Part shown: in pieces, positions 44,308 through 51,939 of the stretch
How the letters are laid out: each line of letters starts with the position of its first letter
Position numbering within the stretch: the first letter of the stretch is position 1
NCBI RefSeq assembly: GCF_024170285.1
Contig: NZ_JALJXV010000006.1
Location: 248,001-312,000, forward strand
Source of the DNA: Natronocella acetinitrilica
GTDB lineage: Bacteria > Pseudomonadota > Gammaproteobacteria > Nitrococcales > Aquisalimonadaceae
Length of the DNA: 64,000 bases
Reading direction: 5' to 3'
Notes under the pieces: model-generated
Told to the model about the DNA's origin: nothing
Seen by the model: the letters and a program-made list of their open reading frames with translations, nothing else
The model's database searches: none
Program-made: the position numbers and the translations under genes

Positions 44308-44680
44308 GGCTTGCCTCAATGTTGAGATTTTCAACAATGAGTATAAGCACTTCGCCGGCAAGACCCAACTGCCGTAACGCGATCCACGGCAGTGCCTCTA
44401 CCTGCGACCGGTGGCAAGTCATTGGCGCCTTGGTCTGCAAAGGCACACTTGGAGACTGGAGCTTCATCCGGGCCTTTCTGCCGCGACGTCATTGTGTGGC
44501 TCCGTCGTGGATGATCTGCTCCAAAGCCTCGAGGCCATCGGTCAGTGCGGCGGTGCCGGGCTGCAGGATGAGCGGGGAGTTGATCTCGGCAAAGCACTGG
44601 GACGCATAAGGCAAGCGTTCGAAGCCGCGACCAGAACTTAGATCGTGCGATCAGCGATGGATGGTAGGGCAAAACGGGAG
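44308..44680. other. Gene-free stretch upstream of the antitoxin
   Basis: About 370 nt between vapB-like and the next orphan antitoxin. A plus-strand frame here (CGSVVDDLLQSLEAIGQCGG) is protein-like for some 40 residues but has no credible start and could be a remnant. Otherwise nothing is recognised. Confidence 0.4.
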
Positions 44681-44884
44681 TTAGCCAGCGATTCCGTGTT
44701 CAATTCGCCCGAGGACCTGAACCACGAGATGCGCACCGTGTTCCGTTTCCAACAGTTCCAATGGCGCTCGGTCATCGAACGCCCGATTGGGACGCTCAAG
44801 CCAGGCGCTCCCTCGTTCTGGGTCGCCGAAAACCTCTGCCGCGCGTGAGTACACGTAGCTGAGCGTTGCTCTTCGATCAGTCAT
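44681..44884 (-). CDS. Second orphan MbcA/ParS/Xre-type antitoxin domain protein
   Basis: 67 aa from ATG 44884 (GAGGTG upstream). AAEVFGDPERGSAWLERPNR followed by APLELLETEHGAHLVVQVLGRI is the DUF2384 toxin-binding domain with the PL-E pattern and the final LGRIxxG. The HTH part is missing and no RES toxin is adjacent. Similar in build to 11703-11921 at the other end of the island. Confidence 0.65.
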   Translation of the reverse strand: MTDRRATLSYVYSRAAEVFGDPERGSAWLERPNRAFDDRAPLELLETEHGAHLVVQVLGRIEHGIAG

Positions 44885-44968
44885 ACGGTATTTCACCTCA
44901 CTGTCCACAACGGCAGCATAGCATGCTGCAGATTTTAGGAATGGAAGCGCTTGAGCTAATGACTTCAC

Positions 44969-45000
44969 GGTGCCAGTGGGCGGGATTGAACCGCCGACCT
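44969..45000 (-). other. tRNA 3'-end-like remnant, possible old attachment site
   Basis: Read on the minus strand: AGGTCGGCGGTTCAATCC then CGCCCACTGGCACC, i.e. a T arm plus acceptor-like end. Within the T-arm stretch it differs at only about 2 of 23 positions from the tRNA-Ala att fragment, but the acceptor part differs, so it derives from another tRNA or a diverged copy. The expected anticodon and D arms are not present. Confidence 0.5.
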
Positions 45001-45183
45001 ATTGACCGCCAAGCCGAATCAAGCACCTGTAGCGCCGCCCCGTTGCCCGTTCCTCGATCTGCTCGATGAGCACCCCGCCAACCAGTCAGGCCACCGCCTC
45101 GAGGTTCGGGAAGATGCTCACGACATTGCTGGGACGTTTCCCCTCAGCGATCTCCAGCTTTTTGGTTTCCCCCCATCCTATCT

Positions 45184-45660
45184 AGGGGGAAACAACATGC
45201 TTTTTCCCCCCACGCGCGCGTAGACGAGGCAATTTTTGCAATCTTTAGGGGGGACTGTGCAGCATGTTTCCCCCCAAGTGGGGGAGAAACGTTCAGCCTG
45301 AATGACGGCTCGCCGCGCGCGTGGGGGGGAACTTACATACAGTTTCCCCCCAATTGGGAGGCTCACGGAAGAAAAGGTGCAATTCAGGCGCCAAAAGGCG
45401 TGACCACGATACACCAGGGAGATCGCAGGTAACTGTTTTAAAAGTATTTAATTCATTCTCAGTGCTGAATAAGGCCTCTTTCGTTGCCCCTGCTCCAGGG
45501 GGCGGAAGGCTATCCTCTTGGGGGGGAACTTGCACCATGTTTCCCCCCAACAGGGAGGATGACGTTGGATTTTCCACCTCAAAACCTGTGGTTTCGTCTC
45601 CGGAACGTCGCCGTGGAGAACTTGCAGGCTGTTCCCCCCCAATTGGGAGGCTCATGCCTG
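45184..45660. repeat. Array of about five G6/C6 hairpin repeats
   Basis: Units near 45185, 45248, 45323, 45520 and 45612 follow one pattern: GGGGGGAACTTGCA, a few bases, GTTTCCCCCC, then AATTGGGAGGCTCA in the best copies (45323 and 45612). Each unit forms a stem of G5-6/C5-6. Spacing is irregular (about 65-200 bp) and the spacers share no sequence, so it is not a CRISPR. No gene is seen in 45001-46054, which contains the array, the palindrome at 45848 and sequence leading to the integrase module. Confidence 0.7.
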
Positions 45661-45847
45661 GATAGCCTTTCACGGAGAGCCGGAACAAGACTGCACACGC
45701 GCCGGCCCATTTGGATGGGTTTTCAGCACGTCTTGGCTGCCCGCCCCTCGGCAAACTCAACAGAGAACCTGTCGGGTACCTACGGGTTCACGGTGTGGGC
45801 TAAACGGTGGAGGTTTTCGCGGTTTATTCGCTGATAAACGCATCACT

Positions 45848-45865
45848 GTGAACCCACAGGTTCAC
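45848..45865. repeat. Palindrome GTGAACC-CACA-GGTTCAC
   Basis: Perfect 7-bp arms around CACA, the reverse complement of the core of the hairpin at 16256-16289. Half-sites (GGGTTCACGGTG near 45784) occur beside it. It lies about 190 bp before the DUF4224-integrase genes and may be an operator for an island regulator. Confidence 0.6.
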
Positions 45866-46054
45866 TGGCGGTTTCAATTTCATACTTGGGGAGGCAACGG
45901 GTACTCATAGGATATTGACGACATCGTTCGGATTCACAAAACGCTGATGCAGAAGTTCTCAAAAACCCGTCGGAATCGACCGGCGTAGCGGGAAACAACG
46001 GCCCTTCGAATCGCTATCGTGGGCTTCATGTTCAATGAAAGAGGGGCGTAAGCC

Positions 46055-46261
46055 ATGCTGCTCAGTGACGATGAGATACAGAGCCTTACGGGTTACATCC
46101 GGGCAGCGGACCAGCGGCGTTGGCTCGACAGAAACGGCTATCGGTACGCGCTCGGCGCACGCGGAAAACCGAAAGTCGCGCGTGACGAGGCCATGCGACA
46201 CCTCGTCGGGAGCGACGCAACGCATGCGATCACGGAACCAGACTGGAAGCACTTGCCATAA
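46055..46261 (+). CDS. DUF4224 protein, integrase partner
   Basis: 68 aa: MLLSDDEIQSLTGYIRAADQ, then RRWLDRNGYRYALGARGKPK, the DUF4224 pattern found in small proteins just upstream of phage-type integrases, where it is suspected to act as an excisionase-like DNA-binding protein. Ends 19 nt before the integrase start, so co-transcribed. Confidence 0.82.
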   Translation: MLLSDDEIQSLTGYIRAADQRRWLDRNGYRYALGARGKPKVARDEAMRHLVGSDATHAITEPDWKHLP

Positions 46262-46280
46262 GTTGGGGCTCACAGGAGCA

Positions 46281-47267
46281 ATGGGTCGACGAAAGACTGT
46301 ACAGACGGATTTGCCAACCCGGATGCGTCGCATCCGGAAGGCCTATTATTACGACCACGGCATCGTGAATGGTCGCCGCTGGCGTGAACCACTTGGCAGC
46401 GACTACCGCAAGGCACTGCGTCGATGGGCCGAAATTGAGTCTGGCACCCCAACACAGGGAACCATTGGCGCCATTCTCGACGACTACCGCCAAAACGCGC
46501 TACCAAGCCTGGCGGAACGAACACAGGAGGATCGTCGCGCCCATCTCAACCGCCTCAATCTCGTCTTCGGCCGCATGGGCGCTGAGGAACTGGAACCACA
46601 CCACATCGCCCGCTATCTCCGTCGACATTCCCATCCGGTAGCAGCAAACCGCGAGGTCGGTACTCTGTCTGCGGCTTTGTCCTGGGGCGTAGAGCAGGGA
46701 ATGCTGAGGGAGAACGTCACCAAGCAGGTTCGGCGCAACCCCGAGAAAGCCCGAGACCGGCGCGTCACCGATGCGGAGTACCAGACGGTCTACGGTTTGG
46801 CTCCGCCCCTGATCCAGGTCGCAATGGAACTGGCGTACTGCACCGGTATGCGCCGTGGCGACCTACTGGCCCTGTCGTGGTCCCAGGTCAGCACCGATGG
46901 CATTCGGGTCTGTACGGAGAAGACCGGCGATACGATGCTTATCGAGTGGAGCCCGCGACTGTCGGCCGCCATCGAGGCAGCGAAAGGTCTTCGGAGGAAA
47001 CAGGGCGTTCGGGGACTGCACGTCCTGTGCACACGGGACGGGCAAGCATACTCTGCGGACGGATTCAGTGCGATGTGGCAGAGGGTAATGCGCAAGGCGG
47101 TCGCGCAAGGTGTCCGTCGGTTCACGTTCCACGACCTTCGAGCGAAGTGCGCAACGGACGCGAGAGAGTTAGGCCTCGATTCGCAGGCGCTCCTCGGGCA
47201 TCGCACCGAAGCGCAACATCTTGCGTACCTGCGTTCGAGAGAGACTCGGCGGGTCAAGCCACTGTAG
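46281..47267 (+). CDS. int: Tyrosine recombinase (island integrase)
   Basis: 328 aa from ATG 46281 (AGGAG 3 nt upstream). N-terminal basic arm-binding region, a core-binding domain (about 55-150), then the catalytic domain with R in CTGMRRGDLLAL, HxxR in FHDLRAKCATD, H in LLGHRTEAQHLAYLR, and the tyrosine nucleophile in that same segment. It points at and ends 67 nt before tRNA-Ala, whose 3' part is duplicated at 11196-11244. It is the likely agent of island integration. Confidence 0.93.
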   Translation: MGRRKTVQTDLPTRMRRIRKAYYYDHGIVNGRRWREPLGSDYRKALRRWAEIESGTPTQGTIGAILDDYRQNALPSLAERTQEDRRAHLNRLNLVFGRMGAEELEPHHIARYLRRHSHPVAANREVGTLSAALSWGVEQGMLRENVTKQVRRNPEKARDRRVTDAEYQTVYGLAPPLIQVAMELAYCTGMRRGDLLALSWSQVSTDGIRVCTEKTGDTMLIEWSPRLSAAIEAAKGLRRKQGVRGLHVLCTRDGQAYSADGFSAMWQRVMRKAVAQGVRRFTFHDLRAKCATDARELGLDSQALLGHRTEAQHLAYLRSRETRRVKPL

Positions 47268-47297
47268 ATTTTGGACAACGCTGCCCCGAATAGGACA

Positions 47298-47318
47298 ACG
47301 CCCCCATGAAGGGGGCGT
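47298..47318. terminator. Hairpin between integrase and tRNA-Ala
   Basis: ACGCCCCC and GGGGGCGT around a 5-nt loop. It could end both the rightward integrase transcript and the leftward gltX-tRNA-Ala transcript, replacing the original terminator now at 11148-11185. The U-runs on either side are poor. Confidence 0.55.
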
Positions 47319-47333
47319 CCAAATCCTTGATTT

Positions 47334-47409
47334 TGGTGGAGCCAGGCGGGATCGAACCGCCGACCTCCTGCATGCCATGCAGGCGCTCTCCCAGCTGAGC
47401 TATGGCCCC
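47334..47409 (-). tRNA. tRNA-Ala(GGC)
   Basis: 76 nt including encoded CCA. Starts GGGGCCATAGCTCAG (minus strand), anticodon arm CCTGC-ATGGCAT-GCAGG with anticodon GGC, T arm GGCGG-TTCGATC-CCGCC and acceptor GGCTCC-ACCA. It follows gltX in the same direction. Its 3' 49 nt are duplicated at the far island end; integration kept a complete tRNA here. Confidence 0.97.
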
Positions 47410-47457
47410 GAAACGAGGGCGTATACTAAGCAGCGCACCACCCCCTGTCAACTGCCC

Positions 47458-48882
47458 TCAATCAGCCGAATCACCACCAGCGTTCGCATCCATCCAGGCA
47501 AGCGCCGCATCAATGCGCGCAACGGATTCCGCCTTGCCCAGGAGTTCCAGCGTGACGTCGATGGATGGTGAGACCGGAACACCCGCCAGGGCCACCCGCA
47601 GGGGCTGCGCAACCTTGCCGAGCTTGAGCTCCAGGCGTTCTGCAACACCTTCGACCACCGCATGCAGGTCGGCGCGCTGCCAGTCCTCCACGGCCTCAAG
47701 CCCTTCCTTCAATGCCAGCAGCGCCCCGCGCGCCTCGCCCTTCAAGTTCTTGCGGGCTGCCTTGTCGTCATATTCGGCTGGCCGGCGATAGAACATGACA
47801 CTGTTATCGGCGACCTCGACCAGGGTCTTGTACCTGTCACGCTGCACTTCCACCACACTCTCGAGCGGCGGCCCTTCTGCGGGGTCGATATCCCGCTGGC
47901 CCATGTGCCAGCTCAAGTGTCGGGCCACGTGCTCCGGTGGCAGTGTCTTCATGTAGTGCTGGTTGAGCCAGTTGAGCTTGGAGATATTCAGGGCTGACGC
48001 CTTGGCGTTGAGCCCATCGATGTCGAACTTGGCCACCATCTCATCCAACGAGAAGATCTCTTCGTCGCCGAATGACCAACCGAGGCGCACCAGGTAGTTG
48101 AGCACAGCCTCCGGCAGATACCCTTCGTCCCGATAATTCATGACGCCCACGGCACCATGCCGCTTGGACAGGCGCTTGCCGTCCTCGCCGAGAATCATGG
48201 GCACATGGGCATACACCGGGAGTTTGACGCCCAACGCCTTGAGGATGTTGATCTGACGCGGTGTGTTGTTGATGTGATCGTCACCGCGAATGACATGGCT
48301 GATGCCCATGTCCATATCGTCCACCACGACCGTGAGGTTGTAGGTGGGGCTGCCGTCCGTGCGGGCAATCACCAGATCGTCCAGTTCGGTGTTACTGATC
48401 ACGATACGCCCGTGCACCAGGTCGTCGATCACCACATCGCCATCCTGTGGATTGGCAAAGCGCACCACATAGGGAGCATCTGCAGACGGTGGCTCGGTCA
48501 GATGCCGACAGTGACCGTCATAGCGTGGCTTCTCCTTGTGCTCCACCTGCTTCTCGCGGACGGCGTCCAGACGCTCCCTGCTGCAGTAGCAACGATAGGC
48601 CTTGCCTTCATCAAGCAGCTGCTGAATCACCTCGCGATACCGCTCAAAGCGATGCGTCTGGTAGAAGGGGCCCTCGTCATACTCGAGCCCAAGCCAGGCC
48701 ATGCCCTCGAGGATGGCGTTGACGGATTCCTCGGTGAAGCGCTCGCGGTCGGTGTCTTCGATGCGCAGCACGAACCGTCCGCCGTGTCGGCGGGCGAACA
48801 GATAGGAGAAAAGTGCGGTCCGCGCTCCACCGATGTGGAGATAGCCGGTGGGGCTTGGTGCGAATCGACTCTTGACGGTCAT
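47458..48882 (-). CDS. gltX: Glutamyl-tRNA synthetase
   Basis: Class I synthetase charging tRNA-Glu. 474 aa. ATP motifs: [20 protein letters not shown] (HIGH-type) and the KLSKRHG loop (KMSKS-type). A zinc-type cysteine cluster is visible in [10 protein letters not shown] and YDGHCRHL. C-terminal anticodon-binding helices complete the protein. Directly upstream of tRNA-Ala, a common proteobacterial neighbourhood, so this is core chromosome. Confidence 0.97.
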   Translation of the reverse strand: MTVKSRFAPSPTGYLHIGGARTALFSYLFARRHGGRFVLRIEDTDRERFTEESVNAILEGMAWLGLEYDEGPFYQTHRFERYREVIQQLLDEGKAYRCYCSRERLDAVREKQVEHKEKPRYDGHCRHLTEPPSADAPYVVRFANPQDGDVVIDDLVHGRIVISNTELDDLVIARTDGSPTYNLTVVVDDMDMGISHVIRGDDHINNTPRQINILKALGVKLPVYAHVPMILGEDGKRLSKRHGAVGVMNYRDEGYLPEAVLNYLVRLGWSFGDEEIFSLDEMVAKFDIDGLNAKASALNISKLNWLNQHYMKTLPPEHVARHLSWHMGQRDIDPAEGPPLESVVEVQRDRYKTLVEVADNSVMFYRRPAEYDDKAARKNLKGEARGALLALKEGLEAVEDWQRADLHAVVEGVAERLELKLGKVAQPLRVALAGVPVSPSIDVTLELLGKAESVARIDAALAWMDANAGGDSAD

Positions 48883-48987
48883 TGGCCAGTTTCCCGTTTC
48901 GGTGTGTCCAGAGGGCCGAAATACTAACAGAGCGCGACGCCGCCGGCAGCGTCCGCGGCGTCGAACCGGCCGGACGTGGATTAATAC

Positions 48988-49734
48988 CTATAGCTGGATA
49001 AGCGATCGCACGAGGAGCACCATGGCTGCCACCGCCGTGAGAGCCAGGACGAAGGTACGGGCTCGTCCCCGATCGACAAAGCTCATGCCATAACGGGAAA
49101 CCCAGGTGCCGAAAAGCATGGGCGGTACCAGCAACACGCTGAACACCAGGTCCATCAGGCCGAAACGTCCTGCCAATGCCAGGGCAATGACGGAAAAAAT
49201 GGCACCGACGGCGAGGAAGGCGCCCATGGTCGCGCGAATGGTCGGGCCCGACCGGTGCTGGTAGACCAACGCCATTGGCGGCGCACCGGCCGAGGTAATT
49301 GTGCCCATGTAGCCGGACAGGATACCGGCACCGATCAGATTCGGCCGAGTCGGCAAGAGCCTCCATCCGATGATGCTGAGCCCGATACCCATCAAGATCA
49401 TGAGGGCGAAAAGCACCCCGAACACCGATTCATGCACCAGCGCGACGGTTGCACCGGCCACGACCGTACCTGCCAGGCGACCACCGAGCGACCACCCGAG
49501 CCCCTTCATGTCAACGTGGTGTCGCTCGCGCAGCATGATGAGTGCCGCCACAAAGAATCCGAGCATCAGCACCGTCCCCGGCACCAGTCTCGGTTCAACA
49601 AGCGCCAGAAACGGCGCCGCGAACATGCCGAAACCGATGCCGATTCCGCCTTGAATGGCTGCACCCAGCGCGATCAGAAAGGCCGCAATCACGTAGAGTT
49701 GCCAGCCGAAACCATCAATGATTTCGGGAAACAT
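48988..49734 (-). CDS. TauE/SafE-family permease
   Basis: 248 aa from MFPEIIDGFGWQ (GAGGT upstream), eight or so hydrophobic spans. It has the two repeated family segments, IQGGIGIGFGMFAAPFLALV and GAGILSGYMGTITSAGAPPM. These carriers export sulfite, sulfoacetate or other organic anions. It lies at the start of the catabolic cluster and may export a by-product, but no substrate is evident. Confidence 0.85.
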   Translation of the reverse strand: MFPEIIDGFGWQLYVIAAFLIALGAAIQGGIGIGFGMFAAPFLALVEPRLVPGTVLMLGFFVAALIMLRERHHVDMKGLGWSLGGRLAGTVVAGATVALVHESVFGVLFALMILMGIGLSIIGWRLLPTRPNLIGAGILSGYMGTITSAGAPPMALVYQHRSGPTIRATMGAFLAVGAIFSVIALALAGRFGLMDLVFSVLLVPPMLFGTWVSRYGMSFVDRGRARTFVLALTAVAAMVLLVRSLIQL

Positions 49735-49815
49735 GAATACCTCGGATAGTGTGTGCTGCCTTGCGCCACCGACCATGCAAGCGCAAGGGCATAAGGCGTG
49801 CTGCTGAATCTGTTG

Positions 49816-50745
49816 TCAGTCGTTCTTCGAGCCGAGAAACCGCTGATAGAGATCGGTGGCGATGGCGATGTCGGCGAGCCCGACACCAACCGACTTGAAC
49901 ACCCGCAACCCCGTGGCAGACTCCTTGTGACCCTCGTCGAAGGCCAGTAGCAGGTGACTCATGTCGAGGATCGAATGCTCGGCGAGAACACCAGTCCGCA
50001 GTGCCTCCCGCAGGTCTCCGGCTTCTTCTCTCGTCTGTGGCAGCCATTCCACGACCACGCGCCGGGCGGCGGCGAACACGTCTGGCCCGACTTCGACACA
50101 CGCCGGCAACGTGGACCCGATGGCTAGAACACAGGCATCACTCTCAAGAAATTCCATGGGAAAGAGTGGCGTGGTCGATCGGGTTGCCGTCACCACCAGG
50201 TCAGCTCCCAGCAGCGCAGCGCGCGGTGTCGACGGGCGAACGGAGATGCCACATTCCTCTTCCAGTTCGCGACAGAATGCATCTGCATTACTGCGGGACG
50301 CGACACGCACTTCCCCAGCCAATCCCTGGGATGCAAGCAACCGGATGTGGTTTGCCGCCTGCGATCCGGCACCGAAAATGGCGGTGGTGGCCGGGGAATC
50401 CACGCCAAGCTTGCGCGCCGCAATGCAGGACACCGCAGCGGTGCGGATCTCTGTCAGCGCATCGGCCTCGATACTGACCAGCGGGCGCCCGGACTCTGCG
50501 TCGAAAAGCAACACGACGAACCGGAAATTCTCGTCAATGGTCGTGTAGACCTTGGCACCGAGTATGCCCGCCGTGGGCATGATGGCACCCATCGTACTGA
50601 GCTTGCGCTCTGCAAGGGAAGTCCGCACGCGCCTGTGAACGGCCGCCTCGCCGCGTCCGAATTCACGAAAAGCCGTTTCGAGAGCGGCGATGGCCGCATC
50701 CGCGTCAACAAGCTCCTGGACAAGCGTATTTTCCAGAACCAGCAT
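49816..50745 (-). CDS. Ornithine cyclodeaminase / mu-crystallin family enzyme
   Basis: 309 aa from MLVLENTLVQELVDADAAIA. The family includes ornithine cyclodeaminase, alanine dehydrogenase-like and ketimine/pyrroline-2-carboxylate reductases, all NAD(P)-linked. Seen: substrate region LAERKLSTMG...GAKVYTTI, ALTEIRTAAVSCIAARKLG and the Rossmann motif TAIFGAGSQAANHIRLLASQ. Starts 10 nt after the GntR gene stop, so it forms one operon with its regulator. Likely acts on a cyclic imine or amino acid of the local pathway. Confidence 0.88.
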   Translation of the reverse strand: MLVLENTLVQELVDADAAIAALETAFREFGRGEAAVHRRVRTSLAERKLSTMGAIMPTAGILGAKVYTTIDENFRFVVLLFDAESGRPLVSIEADALTEIRTAAVSCIAARKLGVDSPATTAIFGAGSQAANHIRLLASQGLAGEVRVASRSNADAFCRELEEECGISVRPSTPRAALLGADLVVTATRSTTPLFPMEFLESDACVLAIGSTLPACVEVGPDVFAAARRVVVEWLPQTREEAGDLREALRTGVLAEHSILDMSHLLLAFDEGHKESATGLRVFKSVGVGLADIAIATDLYQRFLGSKND

Positions 50746-50755
50746 GCGGGTACTC

Positions 50756-51508
50756 TCAGCCTGCGTCGCCTCCACCGCTTCCCGTGGACCGCCCTGCTGC
50801 CTCTTCCGCTCCGTCCATGAACGCCTGACCGGCGCTTGCCACGTGTCGGCTCGCGAGCAGCGACGCGAGTTCCTCGTCCCCCGAAAGGATGGCGTGGAGA
50901 ATGGCTTCATGCTCGAGCCACGAGTCCTTGCCGCGCCAGGATTTGCTGCCTGCGGCCATCCAGTAGGTCTTGGCCCGCATGGCATGCATGAATTCCCAAA
51001 GGAAACGATTACTTCCGGCTTTCGCGATCAACTGATGGAACTCGTCATTGAGTGCCCGGAGAGCCGTCCAATCCTGTTCATCGAGGGCGCGCCGACCCCG
51101 GCCAAGCAGATCAAAGATCCGGCTTCTCGTCTGGTCACTGCAGCGGCGTGCGGCCAGTCGCGCGCTCAAGCCCTCAAGCGATGACCGCAACTCGATGGCT
51201 TCCTTCGCCTCTTCCAGGGTGAACTTGGCCACCGTGGCACCGCGACGTGGAGCGACCTCCAGCAAGCCTTCGATCTCCAGCACTCGCATGGCCTCACGCA
51301 CGGGATTACGTGACACACCGAATTCCTCTGCAAGCCGATCCTCAACCAGGCGCTCTCCAGGTTTGTAGCGACCAGAAAGAATGGCTTTGCGAATTTCGTT
51401 GGTGATTGTCTCTCTCAAAGACGTGTGCCTGATGGGGGTCATCTTTTTGTCCGTATGCGGTTGGGAACCACTGCCAGAGTCTTCCGGGGTCATGCCTTCG
51501 TTCCTCAT
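50756..51508 (-). CDS. GntR-family regulator, FadR/FCD type (1)
   Basis: Up to 250 aa; the second Met (51493) has GAAGG just upstream and may be the true start. N-terminal winged helix (LRETITNEIRKAILSGRYKP, RLAEEFGVSRNPVREAMRVL) and a C-terminal FCD helical domain with probable metal-binding histidines (NDEFHQLIAKAG, EHEAILHAIL). It likely controls the ornithine cyclodeaminase gene behind it and the permease facing it, through GTATAC-type sites at 51549-51644. Confidence 0.92.
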   Translation of the reverse strand: MRNEGMTPEDSGSGSQPHTDKKMTPIRHTSLRETITNEIRKAILSGRYKPGERLVEDRLAEEFGVSRNPVREAMRVLEIEGLLEVAPRRGATVAKFTLEEAKEAIELRSSLEGLSARLAARRCSDQTRSRIFDLLGRGRRALDEQDWTALRALNDEFHQLIAKAGSNRFLWEFMHAMRAKTYWMAAGSKSWRGKDSWLEHEAILHAILSGDEELASLLASRHVASAGQAFMDGAEEAAGRSTGSGGGDAG

Positions 51509-51548
51509 GCGATAAGTGCAAGATAACTGTTGCCTGACTTTTTCGTCT

Positions 51549-51644
51549 ACTGTATACCTAAAAAATCGATTATCCGTTGAGACGTCCGATTAGCCGGGTT
51601 TGGCAGGTCGTTTGAACGGCGAAAACAAGAACATAGTATACAAG
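51549..51644. promoter_or_regulatory. GTATAC-type operator pair between GntR and permease
   Basis: ACTGTATACCTA (51549-51560) and CATAGTATACAAG (51632-51644) resemble the TGTATAC cores upstream of both HDO genes and the creatininase gene. FadR-type GntR proteins bind short palindromes of this kind, so these are candidate sites of GntR 1. Confidence 0.6.
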
Positions 51645-51695
51645 AGACAACGTTCAGTCGAGGTAGGGTCGCACGGCGATCCTGTTTACGACAAC

Positions 51696-51935
51696 TGAAT
51701 GCAGGTTATTTGCAGGGGGACGGACAGGGCCCCCGATACAACATCCCTCCCCAAGGGGCCTGGGGTCGTAGCGAGCAGCAGGCGGTCATCCCGGAGAGCA
51801 TCCCAGTTGCTCCCGACGGATGAGCGTTTCCGGAAGACAAGGAAGAGGAGTCTTCTCAGTAAGGGGAGCGCCCGGAAGGGGCGTTTAGGGAACAACTAAA
51901 CAATCGTGCATTTGAAACCCATTCCGGGGAGGGTC
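51696..51935 (+). other. Structured leader of the permease gene (unclassified)
   Basis: About 240 nt of GC-rich sequence before the permease with several hairpins: GGGGG/CCCCC (51715-51738), CCCC-AA-GGGG near 51750, AGAC/GTCT (51834-51855) and CGCCC-GGAA-GGGGCG near 51869-51883. No gene fits. I do not recognise a known riboswitch; it is a candidate regulatory RNA. Confidence 0.4.
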
Positions 51936-51939
51936 AGAC

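Larger units (their letters stand above)
11196..47382. mobile_element. 36-kb genomic island integrated at tRNA-Ala(GGC)
   Basis: Bounded by 49-bp direct repeats of tRNA-Ala sequence. A tyrosine recombinase (46281-47267) with a DUF4224 partner lies immediately inside the end carrying the intact tRNA, the classic layout. Core genes lie outside on both sides (flagellar genes left, gltX right). TTGGACAAC motifs occur just inside both ends (11361-11370, 47271-47280), possible integrase arm sites. Cargo includes CBASS, Fic, restriction remnants, efflux and osmotic genes. A further tRNA-like remnant at 44969-45000 suggests stacked insertions. Confidence 0.85.

Noticed and set aside
45184-45660. Hairpin array read as a CRISPR
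   Set aside because: Repeats are imperfect, spacing varies from about 65 to 200 bp and no cas gene is in the window.
45184-45660. Hairpin array read as integron attC sites
   Set aside because: No cassette-sized genes lie between units, no IntI-type integrase is present and the RYYYAAC/GTTRRRY boxes do not fit all units.
51696-51935. Guanidine (ykkC) riboswitch before the permease
   Set aside because: Hairpins are present, but the conserved core strings of ykkC or mini-ykkC RNAs could not be matched.
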